Of a DNA stretch of 64,000 nucleotides, positions 59,398 through 64,000 are shown piece after piece. Source of the stretch: Astrobacterium formosum (GTDB lineage Bacteria; Pseudomonadota; Alphaproteobacteria; Rhizobiales; Xanthobacteraceae); NCBI GenBank assembly GCA_030848545.1, contig JAVDCA010000001.1, forward strand, positions 186,001-250,000, written 5' to 3'. Every line of letters begins with the position of its first letter. Within the stretch, counting starts at the first letter, position 1. The notes below the pieces were generated by a model. That model ran no database searches. It was not told where the DNA came from and saw only the letters and a program-made list of their open reading frames with translations. Both the position numbers and the translations under genes were made by a program.

Positions 59398-60765
59398 GTG
59401 ACGGCACCGCCGCTTGCCATTCGGTTTGGCCAGTGGGCGGCGTCGCTCGCCGTTTCCGACATTCCGGAAGGCGTGGTCGAGGCGGCGCGGCGGGCGGTGC
59501 TCGATACGTTCGCCGTGATGACGGCCGGTCGGCGCCATGCGGCGACCGAAAAGGCCATGGCGGCCTTCGGTGGCGAACCGGGGCCGTGCCGGTTGGTCAG
59601 TGGCGGAACCTCGTCCGCAGCCGCCGCCGCGCTGGTCAACGGCGTCGCGGCCCATGCCTGGGACTTCGACGATACCAGCTACACCGGCATCCTGCACGGC
59701 TCGGCGACGATCCTTCCGGTCGTCCTCGCGGCTGTGGAAGAAACGGGCGCCGATGATGCGGCAGCCATGGCTGCTTATGTGGCAGGTTGCGAAGTCGCCT
59801 ACACATTGGGCGAAATTTCCACGCATGCTCATTATTTTCGCGGTTGGTGGAGCACGCTCACCCATGGCCTCGTCGGCGCGACGGCCGCAGCCGCCCGGGT
59901 TTACGGCCTTGATGCCGCAGCGGCAGCCCATGCGGTCGCGCTCGCGGCCTCGGCGGCCGGCGGCGGCAAGTCCGTATTCGGGACCGACGGCAAGCCGTTT
60001 CTGGTCGGCATCTGCGCCCGCACGGCCCTCGACCTCGCCAAGGGCGCGCGCGCGGGATTAACCGGGCCGACCTGTGTTTTTGAAGATGATCGTGGATTCA
60101 TGGCCCTGCTGGGTGGCGCCGGCGCCATCCAGCATGCCGACAGCCTGGGGCATCGCTGGCGTCTCGTCGATCCGGGCCTGCTCCTGAAGCGCTATCCGGT
60201 CTGTTCGGCGGCCCAGGCGGCCATCGAACAGACTGGCACGCTCTGCGCCGGCCTCGATGCGGACGAGATCGCGTCGATCGAGTGCCAAATTCCAATTCTA
60301 GTCGACATCAGCCTTGGTTATGATGCGCCCCGCAACAATCAAGAAGCGCAGTTCTCGCTTCCGTATGTGGTCGCCTGTGCGGCGCATCACGGCAGCGTAG
60401 ACCTCGCCGATCTGGGGGAGGAAACGATCGCCGATCCGGCGATTCACGCCATCATGGCCAAAGCGCGCAAGAACGTCGCCGCCGATCTGTCCACCGACGA
60501 GATGCGGACGCAATTTCCCGAAAGTGCCCGCGTCATCGTCGAGCGACGCGACGGCGTTCGTGTGGAAGGCCTTTGCGGCGTCGCCAGAGGCATGCCGTCC
60601 CGGCCCCTGTCGATCGACGACCTCGCGGCGAAGTTCGACGCCTGCGTGACGTTCGCATTCGACGCGCCGAAACCGGACGCCCGCTCGGTCCGGAATAATC
60701 TTCTCGGTCTCGGCCGGCCCGGGGGACATTCGCTCGCGTCCGCCGCCCGCGACATGTGGTCGTAA
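59398..60765 (+). CDS. MmgE/PrpD family protein
   Basis: A 455-residue member of the family that includes 2-methylcitrate dehydratase, aconitate decarboxylase and iminodisuccinate epimerase. Family landmarks are AAALVNGVAAHAWDFDDTSYTGILHGSATI (an Asp-rich substrate site with a following His) and a KRYPVCSAAQAAIEQ segment. The methylcitrate pathway genes prpB and prpC are absent here, so propionate use is unlikely to be its role. Directly following soxG, it may prepare or process the oxidase substrate. The start is GTG. Confidence 0.87.
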   Translation: MTAPPLAIRFGQWAASLAVSDIPEGVVEAARRAVLDTFAVMTAGRRHAATEKAMAAFGGEPGPCRLVSGGTSSAAAAALVNGVAAHAWDFDDTSYTGILHGSATILPVVLAAVEETGADDAAAMAAYVAGCEVAYTLGEISTHAHYFRGWWSTLTHGLVGATAAAARVYGLDAAAAAHAVALAASAAGGGKSVFGTDGKPFLVGICARTALDLAKGARAGLTGPTCVFEDDRGFMALLGGAGAIQHADSLGHRWRLVDPGLLLKRYPVCSAAQAAIEQTGTLCAGLDADEIASIECQIPILVDISLGYDAPRNNQEAQFSLPYVVACAAHHGSVDLADLGEETIADPAIHAIMAKARKNVAADLSTDEMRTQFPESARVIVERRDGVRVEGLCGVARGMPSRPLSIDDLAAKFDACVTFAFDAPKPDARSVRNNLLGLGRPGGHSLASAARDMWS

Positions 60766-60797
60766 ATCCCCGCAACCCCAACAGCATAGGAGAGCCA

Positions 60798-60814
60798 CTG
60801 GTACGACACTTGCT
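60798..60814 (+). promoter_or_regulatory. Sigma-54 promoter of the amino-acid ABC operon
   Basis: CTGGTACGACACTTGCT matches the consensus YTGGCACGRNNNTTGCW with one change. The invariant GG (60800-60801) and GC (60812-60813) are separated by exactly ten bases. Transcription should start near 60825, about 90 bases before the binding-protein gene. Sigma-54 use points to nitrogen-type control. Confidence 0.8.
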
Positions 60815-60916
60815 TTTAAGAAGGCGGTTCAGAGCTGGCCGAACGACGAAATTGCGATCGGCCGAAGTTGGAACGTGAACCGGCCCCGGTCGGGCCATTG
60901 GGAAGAGGGTTGAAAG

Positions 60917-61729
60917 ATGTTTCGTGCAATCGCGTCCGTCGGATTAGCAGTGGGTCTTTTCGCCGTCACCGGGACCGTGGCCAGGGCCGACGTCCTCGAT
61001 GACGTCAAAGCTCGCGGGACCCTGATCGTCGGCGTCAAGGCGGACTACAAGCCGTTTGGATTCCGCGATCCGTCCGGCGCAATCATCGGCCTCGAACCTG
61101 ACCTTGCGGCCGACGTCGCCAAGCGGCTCGGCGTCAAGCTCGAACTGGTGCCGGTGAATTCCGCCAATCGGATGGAATTCCTGCAGCAGGGCAAGACCGA
61201 CCTGATGATTGCGACGATGTCCGACAAGCCCGAACGACGGCGCGTCGTGCAGTTCGTCGAACCGCTCTACTACGCCGATTTCGTCAACGTGCTGCTCAAG
61301 ACCTCGGTGCCGATCAAATCGTGGGAGGACCTCAAGGGCAAGAAACTCTGCGGAACGACGGGTGCCTGGTACAACAAGACGGTCGCCGAGAAATACGGCG
61401 CTGAAGTCATCGCGTTCGACGGCTCCGACAAACCGCTCCTGTCCCTCAAAGGGGGCGACTGCCTCGGTTACGTTTATGACCAGACCTTCATCGTCGGCAA
61501 GATGATGGATCCGGACTGGAAGACCGGCTACGCCATGCCGCTGCCCGGCATCCTCGAAGCGCCGTGGGCGATCGCCGTCAAGCTCGGCGAGGATCGGCTC
61601 AAGAAGTTCATGGAAGACACTTCGATCGATTGGATGAAGACGGGTGCGATCGTCCAGCTCGAAAAGAAGTGGGGCGTGCCTCCGACCGAATACGCCCAGC
61701 GCATGTACGACAAGCACAAGGGCAAGTGA
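60917..61729 (+). CDS. Amino-acid ABC transporter substrate-binding protein
   Basis: A 270-residue periplasmic protein of the polar amino-acid binding family (family 3). The signal peptide ends near ARA at residue 24. Family blocks are LIVGVKADYKPFGFRDPSGAIIGLEPDLA, DLMIATMSDKPERRRVVQF and the paired cysteines in KLCGTTGAWYN and GGDCLGYVYD. The ligand cannot be read directly; the sox neighbours suggest an N-substituted amino acid. A GAGGG site precedes the ATG. Confidence 0.92.
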   Translation: MFRAIASVGLAVGLFAVTGTVARADVLDDVKARGTLIVGVKADYKPFGFRDPSGAIIGLEPDLAADVAKRLGVKLELVPVNSANRMEFLQQGKTDLMIATMSDKPERRRVVQFVEPLYYADFVNVLLKTSVPIKSWEDLKGKKLCGTTGAWYNKTVAEKYGAEVIAFDGSDKPLLSLKGGDCLGYVYDQTFIVGKMMDPDWKTGYAMPLPGILEAPWAIAVKLGEDRLKKFMEDTSIDWMKTGAIVQLEKKWGVPPTEYAQRMYDKHKGK

Positions 61730-61820
61730 GCAGGGTCTCCCCGGACCAGCGCGAACAAGGCGGTGACCGGCCGCACTGTGGCCGGTCACCGCGACAGCAC
61801 AGCCGCGCCGAGGACACCCG

Positions 61821-62582
61821 ATGCAGCCGGTCTACGATTGGTTTCGCGAGTTCTATGAACGCACGGGCATAAACCTCACTTTCATCTACGACGGCTTCGA
61901 CCGCGCGCGGATGATCAAGGGGTTTTGGCTCACCATCGAACTCTCGATCATCACCATAGTGCTCAGTGTTCTGGTCGGCGTACTCGGCGCTTGGCTGCAG
62001 CGTACGCGGCTCAAGCCGCTGCGCGCCGCGGTGGATGGCTTCGTGAGCCTCTTTCGCAACACGCCGCCTTTGGTGCAGATCTACTTCTTCTATTTCGGTC
62101 TCGGTTTCATGCTGCCGCGCGTGCTCGATCCGTCGACCGGAAGCATGGTGCCGCTGATCACCAACGTGCAGTGGGCGATCCTGTCGCTGTCGCTGTTCGC
62201 CGGTGCCTTCAACATCGAGATCTTCCGGTCCGGCATCGAGGCGGTACCGAACTCCATGATCGAGGCCGCCGACAGCCTCGGCTACACCCGCACGCAGATC
62301 TACTGGAAGATCGTGCTGCCGCTGGCGATCCGCAATTCGCTGCCGGCACTCGGCAACAACCTGGTCAATCTGGTCAAGACCACGAATCTCGCCTACGCCA
62401 TCGCGGTGCCGGAGCTGATGTACGTCTCTAAGCAGATATGGTCCGACGCGACCAATGTGCGGGAGATGATGATCTTCCTCCTCATCGCCTACATTGTCCT
62501 GGTCCAGCTCCTCGTCGTGTTCCTCAACTGGCTCGAACGGGCCTTGAAAATTCCCGGCTACGGCCAGACGGAGGGGGCGTGA
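61821..62582 (+). CDS. Amino-acid ABC transporter permease
   Basis: A 253-residue HisM/GlnP-type permease. A short N-terminal cytoplasmic stretch is followed by about five spans. Family motifs are RNTPPLVQIYFFYFGLG and the coupling loop NSMIEAADSLGYTRTQIYWKIVLPLAIRNSLPALGNN. It is 91 bases from the binding-protein gene and overlaps the second permease by one base (TGATG). Confidence 0.92.
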   Translation: MQPVYDWFREFYERTGINLTFIYDGFDRARMIKGFWLTIELSIITIVLSVLVGVLGAWLQRTRLKPLRAAVDGFVSLFRNTPPLVQIYFFYFGLGFMLPRVLDPSTGSMVPLITNVQWAILSLSLFAGAFNIEIFRSGIEAVPNSMIEAADSLGYTRTQIYWKIVLPLAIRNSLPALGNNLVNLVKTTNLAYAIAVPELMYVSKQIWSDATNVREMMIFLLIAYIVLVQLLVVFLNWLERALKIPGYGQTEGA

Positions 62583-63418
62583 TGTTGCGCTTCCGCGATG
62601 CTTTCACACCGCTGCCGTTCCTCGGCGCATCGGCGACGGCGGTGCGTAGCTGGCGGCAGACCCAGCGCACTGCGCTGGTGGTCCTCACCGCCGTGTTCGT
62701 CACCTCCGCCGCCATGGCGGCGAACGGCGGTCAGCCGTCGATCTTCTCCATCCTGATCAAATGGTCGCCCCTCCTCTTGTGGGGTTTCCTGTTCAATCTC
62801 CTCATCTCGATCCTGTCCATGGGGGCGGGAACGCTGGTCGGCGTGCCGCTCGGCATGCTGCAGACCTCGCCGGTCCGACCGGTCGCTGCCGTCGCGCGCT
62901 TCATCACCCAGTTCTTCCGCAACGCTCCCTGGCTGGTGATGCTGTTCATCTGCGTCATGCTGCTTCCGTTCGAGATCCGGGTCTTCGGCCTGCGCATTCC
63001 GTTCCCCGATTGGGTCAAGGCCGTGATCGGCTTTGCCTTGCCCGCCATGGCGAACGTCGCCGAGATCGTCCGCGGCGCCATGATCTCGGTGCCGTCAGGA
63101 CAGTGGGAGAGTGCGGAAAGCCTCGGGTTCACCAGAACCCAGTGCGTGATGAAGATCATCCTGCCGCAATGCATCAAGCGAATGCTGCCGCCGTGGATGA
63201 ATCTCTATTCCCTGATCACCATGGCAACGGTCAACGCGTCGGTGGTCGGGGTCAACGAAATGCTCACCTTGACCGCCCAGGTGCACGCCGCCGAAGGGTC
63301 TCGCCCGGAGCTGTTGGCACCGCTCTATGCCTACTCGCTGGTCTGCTTCTTCATCTATGCCTATCCGATCGGCAAGTGGACCGAATACCTCGAACGCAAG
63401 TACCAGGTGAAGGACTGA
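62582..63418 (+). CDS. Amino-acid ABC transporter permease
   Basis: A 278-residue permease partner. After a basic N-terminal stretch (residues 1-28), about six spans are visible, with FRNAPWLVMLFICVMLL and the coupling loop SVPSGQWESAESLGFTRTQCVMKIILPQCIKRMLPPWMN. The ATG at 62582 overlaps the previous stop. A longer in-frame extension to 62438 is only an alternative frame of the upstream permease. Confidence 0.92.
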   Translation: MLRFRDAFTPLPFLGASATAVRSWRQTQRTALVVLTAVFVTSAAMAANGGQPSIFSILIKWSPLLLWGFLFNLLISILSMGAGTLVGVPLGMLQTSPVRPVAAVARFITQFFRNAPWLVMLFICVMLLPFEIRVFGLRIPFPDWVKAVIGFALPAMANVAEIVRGAMISVPSGQWESAESLGFTRTQCVMKIILPQCIKRMLPPWMNLYSLITMATVNASVVGVNEMLTLTAQVHAAEGSRPELLAPLYAYSLVCFFIYAYPIGKWTEYLERKYQVKD

Positions 63419-63424
63419 AGGGCG

Positions 63425-64000
63425 ATGAACGTCATTCCGCCTCCGACGATCATTCCGCCGACGCCCGACGCGCCGATCGTGTCGCTGCGCGCGGTCTTCA
63501 AGTCGTTCGGTGCCAACAATGTTCTGCAAGGTATCTCGCTCGATGTCGCCAAGGGCGAGACGATCTGCATCATCGGGCCGTCGGGCTCGGGCAAGTCGAC
63601 CTTGATCCGGTGCATCAATGCGCTGGTGCCGATCGACAGCGGATCGATTCAGGTGCAGGGCATCGAGGTCAACGACCCGCATCTCGACAAGCTCTCGCTC
63701 CGCCGCCGGGTCGGCATCGTGTTTCAGCAATACAATCTCTTCCCGCACAAGACGGCGCTCGAAAACATCATGATGGCGCCGATCACCGTCCTCAAGCAGG
63801 AGAAGGCGGAAGTGGAGGCGCGTGCACGCGCGCTGATGAAGAAGGTCAGGCTCGCCGGCAAGGAGGATTTCTATCCGGGCGAACTGTCCGGCGGCCAGCA
63901 GCAGCGCGTCGCCATCGCGCGCTCGCTGGCGATGCGCCCGGACGTGATGCTGTTCGACGAAGTGACCGCGGCGCTCGATCCCGAGACCAAGAAAGAGGTG
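63425..64000 (+). CDS. Amino-acid ABC transporter ATPase, cut by the window edge
   Basis: The first 192 codons of a GlnQ-type ATPase, open at the right end of the window. After a proline-rich lead, the Walker A is GPSGSGKST (near residues 52-60), a Q-loop lies in FQQYNLFPHKTALEN, the signature is LSGGQQQR and the Walker B is MLFDEVTAALDPE. It begins six bases after the permease stop and completes the importer. Confidence 0.93.
   Translation, partial: MNVIPPPTIIPPTPDAPIVSLRAVFKSFGANNVLQGISLDVAKGETICIIGPSGSGKSTLIRCINALVPIDSGSIQVQGIEVNDPHLDKLSLRRRVGIVFQQYNLFPHKTALENIMMAPITVLKQEKAEVEARARALMKKVRLAGKEDFYPGELSGGQQQRVAIARSLAMRPDVMLFDEVTAALDPETKKEV

Noticed and set aside
59398-60765. 2-methylcitrate dehydratase of propionate degradation
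   Set aside because: No prpB, prpC or propionyl-CoA genes nearby; the gene is embedded in the sox cluster, so only the broader family call is supported.

Overview
The window is GC-rich and densely coded, with overlapping stop/start codons in most operons. Gene content and intergenic repeat style suggest an alphaproteobacterium of the Hyphomicrobiales (rhizobial) type. It carries a lanthanide-type methanol oxidation locus followed by the tetrahydromethanopterin (H4MPT)/methylofuran formaldehyde oxidation pathway, so it is very probably a facultative methylotroph. The species cannot be read from the sequence. I saw no rRNA, tRNA, CRISPR array, insertion sequence or phage gene.

Positions 124-7917: methanol oxidation. 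XoxF (Asp-Tyr-Asp active site), cytochrome XoxG, binding protein XoxJ and a Cys-x3-Cys-Trp protein lie on the minus strand. Divergent from them are a quinoprotein-relay metallohydrolase and a SoxYZ-like carrier. A small cysteine-containing exported protein, a HAD phosphatase and a 69-residue conserved protein follow. Positions 7989-21569: C1 transfer. fhcCDAB plus a pterin-dehydratase-like gene run leftward. A beta-RFAP-synthase-like gene, mtdB, an ATP-grasp gene, mch, a RimK-like gene, a CitG-like gene and fae run rightward, followed by a HisA-like gene and an oxoprolinase-like gene. Formaldehyde made by XoxF would be captured by Fae, oxidised by MtdB and Mch, and released as formate by the Fhc complex; the remaining genes probably make or modify the pterin and furan cofactors.

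Positions 21580-26906: a self-contained sugar phosphotransferase system (EIIA-HPr-EI fusion, EIICB with a second cysteine-less B domain) and a HAD-IIB phosphatase. Positions 27940-35111: a dipeptide/oligopeptide ABC transporter with an M14-type metallopeptidase. Positions 35225-39478: a GntR-family regulator with an unusual duplicated AT-hook-like tail, divergent from a large FAD/Fe-S 2-hydroxyacid dehydrogenase. Positions 39781-44831: osmoregulated periplasmic glucan synthesis (opgGH) and a membrane diguanylate cyclase.

Positions 45204-52774: one leftward operon holding a FadR-type GntR repressor, a ribose-type sugar ABC importer, and the two halves of the plant Tm-1 protein family (UPF0261 and the TIM-barrel PEP-hydrolase-like family). 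A textbook FadR-type operator precedes it. The substrate is unknown. Positions 53188-64000: an RpiR-family regulator, a heterotetrameric sarcosine-oxidase-like enzyme (soxBDAG), an MmgE/PrpD protein and an amino-acid ABC importer. The importer is preceded by a near-consensus sigma-54 promoter and its ATPase gene runs off the right edge. This block looks like uptake and oxidation of an N-substituted amino acid under nitrogen control.
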